Below are positions 1-23,755 of a stretch of DNA of 64,000 bases, piece by piece. Both the position numbers and the translations under genes were made by a program. Below the pieces are notes generated by a model, which was not told where the DNA came from, made no database searches, and worked only from the letters and a program-made list of their open reading frames with translations. Where the stretch lies: contig CM055191.1 of assembly GCA_029224185.1 (NCBI GenBank), positions 7,085,036 to 7,149,035 of the forward strand, given 5' to 3'. This DNA comes from Karalla daura. Taxonomy: Eukaryota > Chordata > Actinopteri > Chaetodontiformes > Leiognathidae. The stretch's first letter is position 1; each line of letters begins with the position of its first letter.

Positions 1-95
1 ATCCTCTTAACTGGGAGCAGATTTAGACAACAGCCCAGCTCTCCGATCTTTGTTTGTTTGTTTGTGAGAGTGAAATGGTGGTCGGGGATACTTAC

Positions 96-10999
<10,904 letters not shown>

Positions 11000-11242
11000 G
11001 TTAGCTAAATAAAAGTGGGATAAAAAAATACGTCGGAGAGGGGTAAAGTACCCGCAAAAACTGGGGTTAAACGCCGGGGTTTGTACGGTAGTCGCTCCTC
11101 GGGTTTGCTCGTGGTTTGTTCCTCTCCACAACAACGGATCTTCGTCTCTGAGTACTGAACCAACTGCCGAGCCTGCCTGCTGAATTTTTAAAACGTCACA
11201 ATGGTGGAGCATACCATCCGAGAAAATAGGGGTGTTGTACAA
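11000..11242 (-). promoter_or_regulatory. akirin1: akirin1 5' UTR and probable promoter
   Basis: This stretch lies immediately upstream of the akirin1 ATG at 10999. It is richer in CG dinucleotides than its surroundings (for example near 11030-11150) and has no obvious TATA box at a sensible spacing. I infer a broad CpG-type promoter, as expected for a housekeeping gene. The transcription start cannot be fixed from sequence alone. Confidence 0.4.
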
Positions 11243-12550
11243 ACATATAACTTCTCGTCCTTTTTCCTCTCATTTGTTTTAATCACGCTTGCTACATATC
11301 ACCGTTTAAAACCATAATATAAATCAAAGTATTTGAAGATTTTAGTAATTTTGTTGTGTTTCACATCTATTTTGGGCTCACATTTCCTGCTGTCCAACCC
11401 TATTGTTTGGCTCTGATTGCTCTCCGATGAACTTAAATTGAGGGTTCACGAGACGTCTGGTGGTGGTGCTCAGGTAAATCAAGTATGTTACAAATCAACT
11501 CCTGGAGGACGAATCTCTTTAAACTCTTCTGTAAACCCTTGTATTTTACTGTGTGCCCGCTTGAGAGACGTTTTCCCATTTTTCAAGTAAGATGATGGAT
11601 TACATCTATTACATTTACTCAGCTGGAAAACGCATTTTTGTCCAAAGCGACTTACAGTTTGAGGGACAGCAGTACTGCTCATTAGTGTCATTTAAAGAGT
11701 GGTGAGAGCCGTGGTTTGGAGAGTAGATGTTTTTGGAAGGATGAATTAACTCCAGTGGGATGTTACACTTGAAACTCTTGGTAGATAGGAGGTCATGCTT
11801 TATATTATTTATAAGTTACTATATTGTCCTAAGTGCTTATGCCTATCATGTTAGATATATTTTTTACTATTTTCCTCATATAGGCAAAAAAACATGCATA
11901 TTTAGGTTGATTTGAGATTTGATTTGAAAATTGCCTGTAGGTGTGAGTGTTTGCCCTGTGACGGGTGGTCAATGTATTTCTGCCTTTGCCCTATCCCTGT
12001 GACACCATAAGATGCAAATGCCCTTATATGTCAATTTTACTTTGTTCAAGTAATTTCCCTGCAGGTAGGGTAAAATGATAAAATATGAAGAAGTATATAT
12101 TTTCATTGTTATCATATAACTGTACACTAATGCCATGAACATGTCTAAACAATAGGAAAACATATTCTTACTGTATCCATCAGCTATTGACTTTACAGCT
12201 AGCATAAATGCATGGGTTTCTGTATCTTCAGTTCTTCTTTGTGATTCTTCTTTTGGATTTTGAAGGCTAAAATCTCTTGCCAATTTTTCTATGTTTGAGG
12301 CTGTAGTTTGACATCCTTGTAACATCCTATTTATGTTATACCCAAAGCATTTTGTGCAACATGTTAATGTATGTACTGTATATATCTAAACAAAGTTTGA
12401 AATCCATCTTAATTAGAAAAACGACACACCTCGAAAATACTTTTACTACACACCTTAACATCATCACCATTGCTTAAGAAGTGTTTTTAAATGGCTGTGT
12501 GACAGCTAATCAAAACAAACTTAAATCAGTATACTCTACATTTTCAAGTC
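11243..12550. other. Intergenic DNA between akirin1 and cnr2
   Basis: No exon with splice-supported coding sequence was found. The minus-strand frame at 11969-12325 is open but matches no family I recognise and ends in low-complexity Met/Tyr/Ile residues. The only recognisable element is the repeat core near 11605-11680. Confidence 0.6.
11600..11680 (+). repeat. Interspersed repeat core 'tccaaagcgacttaca'
   Basis: The sequence 'ttgtccaaagcgacttacag' preceded by 'catttactcagc' is a core that recurs across teleost genomes, probably SINE or DNA-transposon derived; I am not sure of the family name. A diverged second copy lies near 57.3 kb. Confidence 0.6.
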
Positions 12551-12557
12551 TCAACCC

Positions 12558-12563
12558 TTTATT
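12558..12563 (-). promoter_or_regulatory. cnr2: Candidate cnr2 polyadenylation signal AATAAA
   Basis: TTTATT on the plus strand reads AATAAA on the cnr2 strand and would give a 3' UTR of about 1.1 kb. A closer ATTAAA variant near 13460 is an alternative. Confidence 0.35.
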
Positions 12564-13646
12564 CATCTATACATTTGCTGGCTGATGAACATCCATTATC
12601 CAACATGTCACCTATAACATTATTGTTATTGCAAACAGAAGGTTATATATGTGTTTGCTCACAAACATTAGATGAAATGACAGAGGAGAAATATTTTCTT
12701 ATGGAATTATGCTTGTATACAAACAAAAAGAGTCAAAGTTGATTGATGATGAGTATTTTTTTAATTATTTGTTACAGTGAACCGTATGTTCTTATACCAA
12801 GTGACTTAAAGTCAGCAAGTGCTGTACAGTGTGTGTTCTATGATTCTGTGATGTGTGGCTATGAGTAGAAATGTGTGTCAGTCTATGTTGAATTTCAGCT
12901 GCCAGTTGTGACTATTGCAAGTATGGTAGTGTCTGTGCTCTGTCTCCTTCTGGAATGCATTCCATGTACCTCGGTGCACTGCTTGGATTCACATGCTGAA
13001 CATTGTGTGAAATCCTCCCGTGCGTGGGCCCTTTGTGCAGTCCTGGCATTCATGTTTAGATAGGATGGGCAACCCACGGGGTCCTCTGTTCCTGCACGCT
13101 CAGGGACAAATCCTCAAACATAAACAAACGTGAACCCAAAAGTGAAGTCAGCACTTTAGTTCACGGGACACAGAATGTGATAGGAGAGAACGAGAGCGCG
13201 TCAAAGCACTGACATGTGAGGTGGAGAGGTCAAAGTTCATGGCTTGGGTTGTCATGGTTGGTGGTTAGTGAAATGGTTACATCATTTCACTTAATAAAAT
13301 AGCATACAGAGAACCATTAGCCTTACTAAAAGGTATAATTATCCTCTTTTTCAGGTCTCAGCATAATGCAAAAACTCATACTGTGTAATTGTTTCTATGA
13401 GTGATATGTGATGGTGAGAAATTGAATGTAAAATATGATTTCCTATGTTTTCTTTAATACTTTTAACTACAGCCATGAGCAGTACAGTGGTCAAAGTTGT
13501 GATATTTCTTTTGTTTTTTTTACCAGTATTTATAATTCAAGTCCTCCAATTTAGGATTTAATTCTTAATCACATTACAGCTGAGCTCTCTGCTATGTCCA
13601 TTTTCAGACTATTTTGAAACCCAGGCGCCTCTCTCTTTGCTTAATC

Positions 13647-14871
13647 TCATTTTGTGACATTCTGCTGCTGATTGTTCATCATGTCTGAAATGGAGTCAAG
13701 CTGGGTGGTTCTGGTCTTGGGTGCGTCTTCTTCTGATATGGCAGTACAGTTGTCGTCTGTGGTGGGCCTCCCTGGACTTAAGTCCTCTGTGTTTTTTTTA
13801 CACCTCCCAGTCAGATGCAGCCTCTCCAGCAGCTGCAGGAGTGCAACCCTTAGCTCTCGACAGCGCAGTGCATACAACAGCGGGTTGATTGCAGAGTTGA
13901 CCAGGCAGAGAGTGCTGCAAAAGGCAAAGGCCCTCTGTTGTGTGCGGGTCAGGAGTACAGAGACATCAGCTAGCATGAAGGAGAGGGCTGGAAGCCAGCA
14001 TCCCACTAGTATGAGTAAGATCAGGCCGAATGTACGTGCAAGGCGGATATCCATCCTCATGCGGGCATGGCCTGTCCCTGCTGCCCCCTGGAGGGTAGTC
14101 ATCGAGGACTCATGCCGGTGGGCCTTCCACAGGATGAGAGCATATGCCCCTAAAATGAGAGCCAGAATCACTAGGATGAAGCTGGTCCAGCATGCCAGGT
14201 AGCCTTGATTGATATAGGGAAACAGGTGAGAGCAGGGTGGATTCAGGCTAGTGGGACACCTCCAACCCATCAGAGGCAGGAAGGAGATGAAAATGGTGGC
14301 GCTCCAGAGAATCAGCAGGCTGAGGAAGGCGCGGCGGCGGGTCAGCAGCACCTTGTAGCTGGAGGCTTGGTGTATGCAGAGGTATCGGTCCAGAGCAGTG
14401 AGCAGCAAACTCCCCACGGAGCTGCTGAAAGCCATGGTGACGCCACCTAATTTGAAGAGGTAGGCAACTGGGCCGTCTCTGCGGTGAAAGAGGTGGAAGT
14501 CTATGAAGCTGATTGTGAAAAAGCAGCTGGCGAACATATCAGCCAGAGCAAGGCTGCCAATGAACAGATATGAAGGTCGCTGCCGCAGGGTGGCTGTGGC
14601 AGTGATCACTCCCAACACCAGAGCATTTTCCAGCAGCGTGATGGGACCTGCCAGGAAACAGATGGAGCCGATGGCTGTTTGCTCGGCCTTAGCAAGGACC
14701 ATGTAGCATTTCAGATCCTCACAAGACCTGTTATCTATGAGGAAAACACAAGTATTAGGTGGGAGAATGACTGAGAATATGATGCAGAGCTAGAACTTTA
14801 TTAGATAGGAAAGAAGCCAGACAATATCTGATTCATACTATACCTGAGTTGTTCTCTTCATATCTCTCCAT
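13647..14871 (-). CDS. cnr2: Cannabinoid receptor 2 (class A GPCR)
   Basis: Two coding exons: 14871-14844 (28 nt, nine codons plus one base) and 14734-13647. Donor CAG|GTATAG and acceptor TTTCCTCATAG|AT join to give 371 residues. The spliced N-terminus has two N-glycosylation sequons (N7-N-S and N11-R-S) and runs into CYMVL, which aligns with the CB2 N-terminus. The ATG at 14702 is therefore internal. Seven hydrophobic segments are visible. Class A hallmarks are D-R-Y at about 125-127, CWLP at 255-258 (TM6) and NPLLY at 293-297 (TM7). RPSYLFIGSLA, VGSLLLTALDRYLC, LPLMGW and LWKAHRH are CB2-like. The receptor binds endocannabinoids and couples to Gi, mainly in immune cells (family knowledge). 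Linkage to pnrc2, srsf10 and myom3 matches human CNR2. The C-tail is Ser/Thr rich. Confidence 0.95.
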
Positions 14872-16957
14872 TTCCACTGACTGTGGGCAAAATTTAGTAC
14901 ATATTGGTATTGTTTTTGATTAAATACAAATTAAGAATCAATACTATTGTGAAATTGGAAAAATTGGGAATTTCTTGTTTCTCTCTTAAAGGTAAAATGT
15001 AAAAACTAAAAATGTGTTTTATATATAATATTGACATCTAATCACATGTCTGAAGTTTTTTTTTTAACCATGAAAATAAAATGGAGATGTGAAAGACAAA
15101 GCCATATTACATCACCGTTCTTGTTCAAAACCCAGCATGCACTGCGCTAAGCAGATAACAGTACATGCACACCCGCATGTTATTTGATTGATGACAAATC
15201 ATTACCTAGTGGGCTCTCCACATCTAGTTGATGAAACAGGAAACCTTCTGTGGAGACAAACAAATAAAGGAGATGTGATGACGTCTCCTCTTGGTCAATA
15301 TTGAACTCAATGCCTAAAAGGAACATTACCATTTGTGAGTCCTGGCAGAAAGTCATTTAGAGGTCAGGGCAAACAGACAATGATCATTACAGTATCTGCA
15401 GATGCTGATCCCGAAGAGATAGCTGTAAGGAGCCTGTTGTTTTAAGTATGCCACATACCACTCCTTCATCAGGGCAATGACTGAAATTTGAGTAAAAATG
15501 TAAAGAATTTGGTTGTATCACTTAGCTGCTGAACCATAAAACATTGAAAATTTGTGTTTTGGTTCAAAAGTGCATGTTTCTGTAGGGTTTAAACATAGAG
15601 TGATAGGCAGGCCACACTATGAATCTGTTACCTTTGCACAAAATCCATGCAATGAAACCTCCTCACATTTTTAACAATATTCTGGTATATTCTGGTTCTC
15701 CATAAGATATTTGTTGTGATTGAAGTCAACCAAATTAACTTTGTTTTGGTTTTTTTTTCCATTCCCCTTATTCACATTGATAATGACTTCAGATTTTGTA
15801 TTTTGAGTTATGGGCAGATGAGCATGAAAGCAGACTCGTGTTGTAGGTTATTATCATGGTCAACAGGATGAAGACTGCCCCCCATTGGAATTAGAGGGGA
15901 TTGTATTTTGCACTAATAGGTGAAGGTCACCACAGACATGGACAATCCCCTGTAGAGTGCATCATCACCTGTATGCAATCAATAAATTAAACTAAGAGTG
16001 TGAGGCTGATGAGAAAGGATTTGATTAAAGTAAATAATGCTGTGATAAGCAGGAGTGGTCAACCATAATTATTTGCATATAGAATACTTTTATGGGCAAA
16101 AAACAAGAAAACATACAACAGATCACAGTCATCCTGAGGGAAAAGATTTCAGTGACAGCTGGAAAACACTGAGAAAATAATATTTGAAAAAAAAAAAAGT
16201 GAATACAAATACAGCAAGAATACAGCTTACATGATGCAGTGATTAATATCCTCAGGAGTGGAGGATGTTGCCCAATTGCGACCATTATTTCTGCTTCACT
16301 TCACAAATACGACAGTGCCTTATGAAAACAGCAGTAATATATTTAGGGCTGAAGTGGTGGACGTACATTACTTTCCGGAGAACCAATAATGAACTTCAGC
16401 GACAATATTTCTCAATTCAACTATAGCACATGCGCTGTGGATATTACATCCCTTCAGGCTTTTTCTTTTCTCCCTTGTGGTATAAAAACCGTACAGAGAG
16501 GGAAACCAGTCATTCTTATAGATGCTGCCACCAGACAAGAGTAGGGATGCACTAATATATAACAGAAGGCATTCATTTGTTTCAGTCCAATAACTGGATA
16601 CACACACACTCTGAAATATGATGTGGAAAGACCTTCCTGAGGCACAGTTGCACTGTTGAGTAATGTCACAAGCCACAAGTTCAACACCGAAGCCATCTCT
16701 TGAAATCTTGCATTATCTAGTAGCAACAGAAAATCTTGAACCGATCTTTCAAAAATAGATCTAAAGTTGCACATTTCATGCACATTTACTTAAGAACTCA
16801 GAAGAAGCTTTTTGAGAGATTTTGTCTGTATCTTCTAAAAGCAACACACATACATATATATACATTTATACAATCATACATGCACTGGTAATGGAGATTA
16901 AACCTCCATTTTCCTGGACTTTAAACGGCTGACTGAAGAACCTTTTAAGAGCTTACC
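14844..16957 (-). other. cnr2: Candidate cnr2 5' untranslated exons
   Basis: The start exon could begin at an acceptor (TTGCCCACAG|TCAG) at 14881/14880. Upstream, a 42-nt segment 15247-15206 is bracketed by TCTCCACAG and CTAG|GTAATG. A strong donor ACAAG|GTAAGC ends a possible first exon at 16957. These signals are suitably ordered for a spliced leader, but none codes and no transcript evidence is available, so this is inference. Confidence 0.3.
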
Positions 16958-17153
16958 TTGTGTTCTCTCTTGTGAATGCTCTTCAGTTTCAGTGCATCTG
17001 AATGGTACTATCTCTCACCAGCACACACATAGCATGACCGTACGGACCCATCGACATGACTAGTGGCAAAGAGCGCGAATGAGAGGAGAAGATAAGGAGG
17101 GTGGCTGTGATGACATGACGGAGAGGGGGAGGGCATGAGAGACGCAGAGAGAA

Positions 17154-17154
<1 letters not shown>

Positions 17155-17184
<30 letters not shown>
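17155..17184. repeat. (GA)n microsatellite
   Basis: A GA array of about 14 units flanked by other purine-rich sequence. Confidence 0.9.
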
Positions 17185-17188
<4 letters not shown>

Positions 17189-19764
17189 TGAGAGAGCCCA
17201 AATGATGCCCTTTTGATGTGTCATAAATACATCTGGAGTCTTTGATGACACAGGAAATAAAGTGATATGAGCCTGAAATTAATATTTTTGATAATAATTT
17301 GATCGAGGTGAAACTCGAACAAGATGAAATGCTGATGTGCTCTGATGCCATGATCATACACTGGTGAGTGTTGGTGTCCTTCTTGTGCAATGCTTTTCCA
17401 GCAGGATGGACTCAGGGGAGGACAGCACTTAAGACGGGTGATAGGGCGCTGGGTAGTAGGTGTGAAAAACAAGTCGATAGAAAAGGTTAAAAAAAGCACC
17501 ATTTATTATGGATAATTTTTTATTTCTTTCCTGGATATTATTTAAATTTGTTTATTTTAAAAGTGTACATTTATTGGTGGCAACATTACAGTTACAGCAA
17601 GTCAAAAACTGACGTCAAGAGGCATTTTTCAGTGCAATAAAAACCTGATAAACTAATGTAGAATTTAAATTATTTAGCTAGTCTTTGAATCTCAATGTCA
17701 AGAATTTTGGATTAAAATTGTCATTTTTCAGCTTTTAACCAGTCACCATGGCTAAAGACTGAATTGTTCCTAGGTACATAGTGACAGTTTTTCCTTCCAC
17801 TTCTGCTAATGACTTTCCACTCATCTTCATTTTACAGATAGTATCTAGCATCACACATGCACACCCTCGCCCTTTGCTCATTGGAACATGTTTTGTGCTA
17901 TTTTTATGCCATACTTCATGAAGAATTACAAGAATATCTTAATTTCTTGTCCTGGAAAGGTGATGAAAAGGTTTAGGTTTTGTCTGCTTTGCTTTCTAAT
18001 TTAAAGATTAGGCAATGTGTTCATTACAAAAGAACATTGCAGTTAGGTTTTTGTGTGTCAGAAAAACTGCAATTGCAAGCTCCTGGCAAAAAAAAGAAAA
18101 GAAAAGACCGGCTTCAGCTGTTTGAGTGTCCCTTTGAAGTCAACACAATAGTAATTTCCAGCACGGTTCAAGAGTGAATTTTAAAAATTTGCATCAAATG
18201 AAGAGTTGTTGCCAAACATTACACCCAAGGTTTCTGCCCCGCTCCCTGTGAAGTCACACTTGGTGGGTGGGGTGGTCTGTAGTACTGCATGCAGCACAAC
18301 AGGGGGCATTGCCCAGCAACCATGCACCAGTGGTCATTATGAGATTCATTAACCTAGCCTTGAACATAATGATAATGATGATGGTGAACTGAGGGATCAT
18401 TTTTATTTTATTTTACATGAATTTTTTTCTACAAGGTTGTAAGGTTGAACTCAATGATCGGTGCTGTCGTCAATTAAGACTCTTTAATTTAGCTGCAGTC
18501 CCTCTGGTAAAAAAATAATAATAACGTACCTCTGTTAATCAGGACATGGAATCACACACCCAAGGCATTCTGAAATTATCATCCTATTTTAGCCTCACAC
18601 TTTTGAGAAAAGTATGCTAAATAAAAGCATAAGTGGGACAAACAAATATCAATGACATGAAAAAACAGGTCAGGAAGAGTTGTTCCTGCCCTCACAGAGA
18701 GGGCATTAAAGTTGATGAATTAGGTTTCGAAAAAGGGCCACGTAAGAGGATGGCAGTATCTGGTGCACTGGTTGTGTCCTGCCCTTTTGTGACCTGACAG
18801 ATCCAGCACACCAGAGGGAAGGAAATGTGATTAGCAGCAGACAGCACAGCACCAATAATATTTCTTCTCCGTCACTGTCCAACAATGTGCAGCACAACAG
18901 AACACACCACAGGATAGAGCGAGGCCGGAAATGTTGAATTATCATTTCAATTACACCATCCTTTTTACACTATACTGTAGATCCTTTCCAGAAATCACCA
19001 TGAACACCGCCTGATTTGCTTTGCCATTTCAGATGGATTCAGGTTGAATCCATTAATCACATTTACTCTCCTCATTTCCAGGTTACCAGACCTTCACATC
19101 AGACAGCAGTATCACATCAATGATGTTAAAAAAAGACAAGCAAAAAAGGAACAGATCGAACAAAAATTGAATTACTTCATAGACCAAATGCTTAAAAATG
19201 TTTTGCTTCTTGGAATATTATAATGAAATTGTAAAAGAACAATGAAGTCTTTTTAATTACAAAAATCTTCTCATTTAAATAGAAAAACTGTGTTTTAGTC
19301 TCACGCATTATTCAGGATATGCAAACTGTTAAGTGCAAGACGTGACCCTCCTTAACATTCAGCATTTACATTTGAGAGGATAGTAAAAGACTTGTGCTGA
19401 CTTGTCCTGTCTTAGGGCAGCGGCATCTGTTTTCATTCTTTAGTGATTAAACTTAAAGAAGATGATTTTGTTTTGATTTTGATGTTTAACTCAATTCTTC
19501 AAGGAAACCAAACTCTTACTAGCAAATGTTATTATTTTGACATAGTCCAGATAATATTGAGGATAACAAGGAAAAATACATTGTTCTAACCTCGAAAAGT
19601 CCAAGGAACTAGCATTATTTTGCAAAGCTGTAATGAAAAATCCCAGCGTCTTTCCGTTACATGTTGTCTTTTTACATAGATCAAAACCCAACAACATATT
19701 GCAGAATGGGAGTTGAGATGGGAGTTCACAGACATTTTGCTTTGCCATTTTCTCAGAACATAGT

Positions 19765-19800
19765 ATCTATCCATCCATCCATCCATCCATCCATTTTAAA
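19765..19800. repeat. Short (ATCC)n array
   Basis: About seven ATCC units followed by 'attttaaaccactgtc', resembling the tail of the fish repeat at 38.1 kb. Confidence 0.75.
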
Positions 19801-20040
19801 CCACTGTCAATGTCTGTAAATGTGTTTTTCATTTTTATTTTGTTATTTCTGTGTCTGTTTGAAAGCTCTGGAAGGTGATTGAAAAGTCAAAAACAAGATA
19901 ATACCTATAATATTCTTGGGCAAAGTTAGAGTTCTTCTCTATCTTTAAACTGCCATGAACTCAAACGTACTGACAATAAGCAATAGATGGGAATTGTCAA
20001 TGGGTTTGCATTTCTGCTGTGACACAGTTAACAGTCTTTG

Positions 20041-20081
20041 TTTTAAAACTTCCTGGTTGTTTTAAAACTTCCTGGTTGTAA
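20041..20081 (+). repeat. Short tandem duplication (about 20 bp, two copies)
   Basis: 'ttttaaaacttcctggttg' occurs twice head to tail. It is probably a recent local duplication. Confidence 0.85.
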
Positions 20082-22044
20082 ATACAAGGGAATGAGCACA
20101 TGACGCACTTGCATTTAATGATCAGTAAATGTATTATGGAGGAGACGCTTCTTGAATGCCTTCAGGGCTCTTGTGTTATGTCACTGTGCCCCAACACACT
20201 AGTGGAAAACAGGAGGGGAAAAAACTTGGCAAGATAAAGGAAAGATTTCATCCAGTGTGTTTGCTTGACTTATATAAGAGCTCAACCTACTTTGCTAACT
20301 GAGGTGAACTGTTACCCCTTTTCCCGGTTCACTTTTCACTGTTTCACAGCACATTTCAGGCTGTTTGGCTTCATTTGAGACCACTGATTGCTTGATTTGT
20401 TATTGTTTATATCAAAACTCTACAGTGTCCCTGTAGGACAGTGGACAGGAAGAGAGAGTCCACAGGCAATGTACACTGTGTGCACAGCTGCCTTTGTACA
20501 CCGCTGTTGTTAGAAACCATTTTCAACTCGACTTTTCAGGGGGGCTTGCCACACACTTACTTGCATTTGCCTTTGACATTTGTACAAGCCTTTACAACCA
20601 GTCAAAAATGGATATTTGTCCACCTCCTATGTTCTGTACAACCTAGAAAGGCGTCTCAGTGACCTACTTTCCATAGATAGTTGACTCTTGATTGGGCACA
20701 ACCCCCTTCAAATGTTGCTTTGGGGAGTGTCCTTCAATGGTCTTCAGCTGTGAGCGCCGGCTGACGCATACAGTACAGTGTTGCACAACCCTCCCAATAC
20801 CCAGACCTTTAAACAAGGTAGAGACTAAGTGGCATTGGCCATGGACTTAGATGTGAGATAACTTATCAAGTTGTTTTGTCTTCCCATGACTTGCTTCTGA
20901 AGACTCCATAAAACCACATGAAATAGCAGTACCTTATATGGGCTTCTTTGGGTGTAGATACTTACTGAGGTCTATGTGGGGACACCAGACCCATATATTA
21001 GAAAACATGAAAACATGAAAAACAAATATACAGGCTGATTTGGCTGAACAATAAACAGAAAATACAAGTAAAACAGCAGTCCTGTTCTAGCACAATTTAG
21101 GTCAAATTACCAATTATTGTCAATTACCGCAAATCAAAAATACATGTAATTCTTAAAATCTAGTGAGGTCCACATCTTTGAATCCTCTGTAATTTCTTTA
21201 CTTGCTAAATTACCTGCTTTAAAAGAAGGCATATCTTTAATCTTATTAACCCCCCGCACAACTGCTCTCCATGGGGTTGTTAATGGTCAATTTGGTCCTA
21301 GCTTAAGTCAACAAGACACAGGAGGAAGGAACGTACCCACTTCATAATGTTAAATGGCATTTCCAGATGTATACATGACCATTGTATGGGCCTTGTTAAG
21401 CTTACAGGATAGCAGCCTTTATTAACTGGGGTTTTGGATCAAAGTTCATGTCAAATATTGTTTTAAACATAAGACAGTGATACCATAATGCTTTTTATTG
21501 AACAAATGTCGACAAAAAGACAGGAAAAAACATCGGCTTTACTTTTCATTTGACTTCTTTAACTAGGCTGATACTGATAAGATGTATTTTATTTTTTAGT
21601 AAAACGTTTTAGGCTTTGTTTTTACTGTAAGACTCACAAGATGGGGGATGGGCAGCTTCCAGACAAGAGCTGATGTGTTGTAGGCTGTCATTACAGCCTG
21701 TTACAGCTGTTTCAACAGGTTTTAACATTTACTGACAGGAAATGTGAAACAACCGCATTACTTTCCTGTTTCAGAAAATGTTTTAGTACTAGGGAAAACA
21801 ACCAACTGTACGTGTTAACCTTATTTTAGCACATTACATAACTCTGTCTTACATAAAATGTTATTCTCAAGAGCTTTAAAAGCTGTTGATATGGAGTTGT
21901 TGAAATACAGTTGATCCATGTATTTCAGGCAAAAAGAGGAAGATTTTAAGTCTGAAAGTTTTGGTTTCTATTACTTTCCCCACCTCTATCAGGAAATACC
22001 CGAGAACCAACAAAGGAGAAGGGGGAGGGGGAGCGCTTAGTGAT

Positions 22045-22132
22045 TGACGTCACCGGTCTGGCAACAGGCGTGAATGCGTCTGCCTTTCTCTTCGCTGATT
22101 GGTCCCTCGGTTTGTCCTCGGTCTCTGATTGG
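22045..22132 (+). promoter_or_regulatory. pnrc2: pnrc2 core promoter: CRE plus two inverted CCAAT boxes
   Basis: A full palindromic CRE (TGACGTCA) lies at 22045-22052. Two inverted CCAAT boxes in CTGATTGGTC context lie at 22098-22102 and 22128-22132, exactly 30 bp apart, the spacing typical of paired NF-Y sites. The region is CG-rich and lacks a TATA box. Transcription probably starts near 22180-22210, just before untranslated exon 1. Confidence 0.65.
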
Positions 22133-22189
22133 TCAGAACTGAGCGAGTCCGAGCTACATAGCTCAGCTGTAGATTCCATTTTGTTGCAA

Positions 22190-22377
22190 TTCAGACGGAG
22201 TTCGGGAGAGAGGAGTGGCGTTTATTCAGCCGCCCTTAAAAACATCTAGACATCTATACATCGGTGGTCACGGATTTTGTGGGAAATACAGCTTTGCTGT
22301 GCTTCCTGCCGAGTCCGCGAAGGGACATTTTTTTCTTTATAGACGAAGGGCTTCATCGAGCAAGCCTGAAGAAGTCG
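22190..22377 (+). other. pnrc2: pnrc2 5' untranslated exon 1
   Basis: This GC-rich leader contains no ATG and ends at a strong donor, GTCG|GTAAGCG (22378). The 5' end is approximate. The following intron runs to the acceptor TTCATTCAACAG at 22878. Confidence 0.55.
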
Positions 22378-22878
22378 GTAAGCGAAGCCGTTTTTTGTTG
22401 CCTCGTCGCCATATTGAGCTCACTCGCAGTTTCTTTGTTTTGGTCACTAGCCAAAAGTAGTGTGACCTAGATCGGAAACGTCGTCTCTACCTAACCTACA
22501 CATTTTGGCTCTTTCAATCAAATGTCAGTCCGATTTTGATTTGAACTGCGTATTTACATCGAAGAGGGAGGACGATACAAAGCGAGACAGGACAAAGCGA
22601 CTGCAATGGAGTTCGCAAACAACAGGATTACACCTCGGTTTTATGTAACACTTGATCGCGTCAATCAAAACAAATCGTATTTATTATATTGGTTTTAGCG
22701 AGATAAAGGGGAGATTGTTGTCGTTTATTGTTGTTTGCAGTCCTGGATGTTGTGACGCACTCTATATTTACACCCCCTCCCCCGCCGTCAAAGAAAATAC
22801 GCTTTGTCTACGTCGAAAACACTGTATATATTACGCACCAAACATGGACTAATAAGGTTTATGTTTTTCATTCAACAG

Positions 22879-23098
22879 GGTCTTCGACTTCTGGGAGCAT
22901 CGTGTGCCGAGGTGAATTGATGTTCAGCTCGGTTTCACGGCAAAACACCGCTCATTGGCACATGAAAACCCAAGACCTTGCTGGACACAAAAGTGCAGTG
23001 AGAAGTAGACTGAGGACTACTTCGAGGACCTGGGGCCCAATCGGAGGTGAAAGATTGAAGAGAGATCTCTGCTTTGTCAACTTTCTGACAACAAAGAG
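22879..23098 (+). other. pnrc2: pnrc2 5' untranslated exon 2 carrying a uORF
   Basis: The exon is bounded by acceptor CAACAG|GGTC and donor AAAGAG|GTGAGC. It contains the first ATG of the mature leader (22920) and an open frame that continues to the end of the exon. Three exons with all coding sequence in the third is also the human PNRC2 structure (known). Confidence 0.6.
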
Positions 23099-23736
23099 GT
23101 GAGCTGGGGCGGTTGTTGTTTTTCGCTCTGGGGTCTGGGTGAGAGGGGGAGGGGAGGAGGCCTTGGCTGGCCCGGCTGTCTGGCGTTTCTGCACGTAGCC
23201 CTCTCTACTTGTTTTTATTGGGGGATGGCGCAAGAGAGGACGCGCTGTTGAACGACAGGCCACAAGTCCCGTTAACGTTTAATCGAGCCATAGCAATAAA
23301 ACAAGATTGCTTTGTCTAACGGTCTATATTGCGAGAATGGCTGTAAACACGATTTGAATATCGAGCAAAGCATACATGTAATTCATAAAGATGATGTGAA
23401 GCATTCATAAATGAGCAGTGCTATGCAAAGCCATATCACAGGCATCAAAGGCTAACGATGTTATTAGAGCTGGAACCACAAAGCCCATAACTTTTGTGAA
23501 GCATTTAATCCATTTTCATGCTTTTTTTTAAAGCCAGACAACAAATAAGTACTACAAATTAAGCCTACCAAATTAATAGTTCTAGTCATTAGGTCAGTAC
23601 ACATATACTTTATGTATCAATAAAGTATACAGATACTTTATTGATCCTGAAGGAAATTAGATGGCTTTGCAGATGGGGTGTGGTCAGTTTGGCAGTCTAA
23701 CAAACATTGGCAATTTGTTTTTGTTTGTATAGGTGA
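22920..23736 (+). promoter_or_regulatory. Upstream ORF in the pnrc2 leader, 60 codons, spliced
   Basis: The frame opens at ATG 22920, runs 59 codons plus two bases to 23098, and takes one base from exon 3 (23733) to make AGG. It stops at TGA 23734-23736, 19 nt before the pnrc2 start codon. Its start context is weak (T at -3, T at +4), while the pnrc2 ATG is strong (A at -3, G at +4), so leaky scanning is plausible. The peptide is basic and matches nothing I know. Confidence 0.5.
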
Positions 23737-23755
23737 CACGTAGTGCAGCAGCATT

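Larger units (their letters stand above)
14881..22040. other. Gene-poor region between cnr2 and pnrc2
   Basis: Apart from the possible cnr2 leader exons, I see no supported gene in about 7 kb. It holds a GA microsatellite (17155-17184), a short ATCC array (19770-19795), a local duplication (20041-20081) and AT-rich unique sequence. Open frames such as 16454-16783 minus lack family resemblance or splice support. It could contain regulatory elements of cnr2 or pnrc2. Confidence 0.55.

Noticed and set aside
11969..12325. 118-codon minus-strand frame
   Set aside because: No family resemblance, no splice partners and hydrophobic low-complexity tail. Probably chance in AT-rich DNA.
13672..14202. 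176-codon plus-strand frame
   Set aside because: It is the antisense shadow of the cnr2 coding exon.
16454..16783. 109-codon minus-strand frame in the cnr2-pnrc2 spacer
   Set aside because: It was considered as a possible gene where FUCA1 might lie by synteny, but it does not resemble a fucosidase and has no exon signals.
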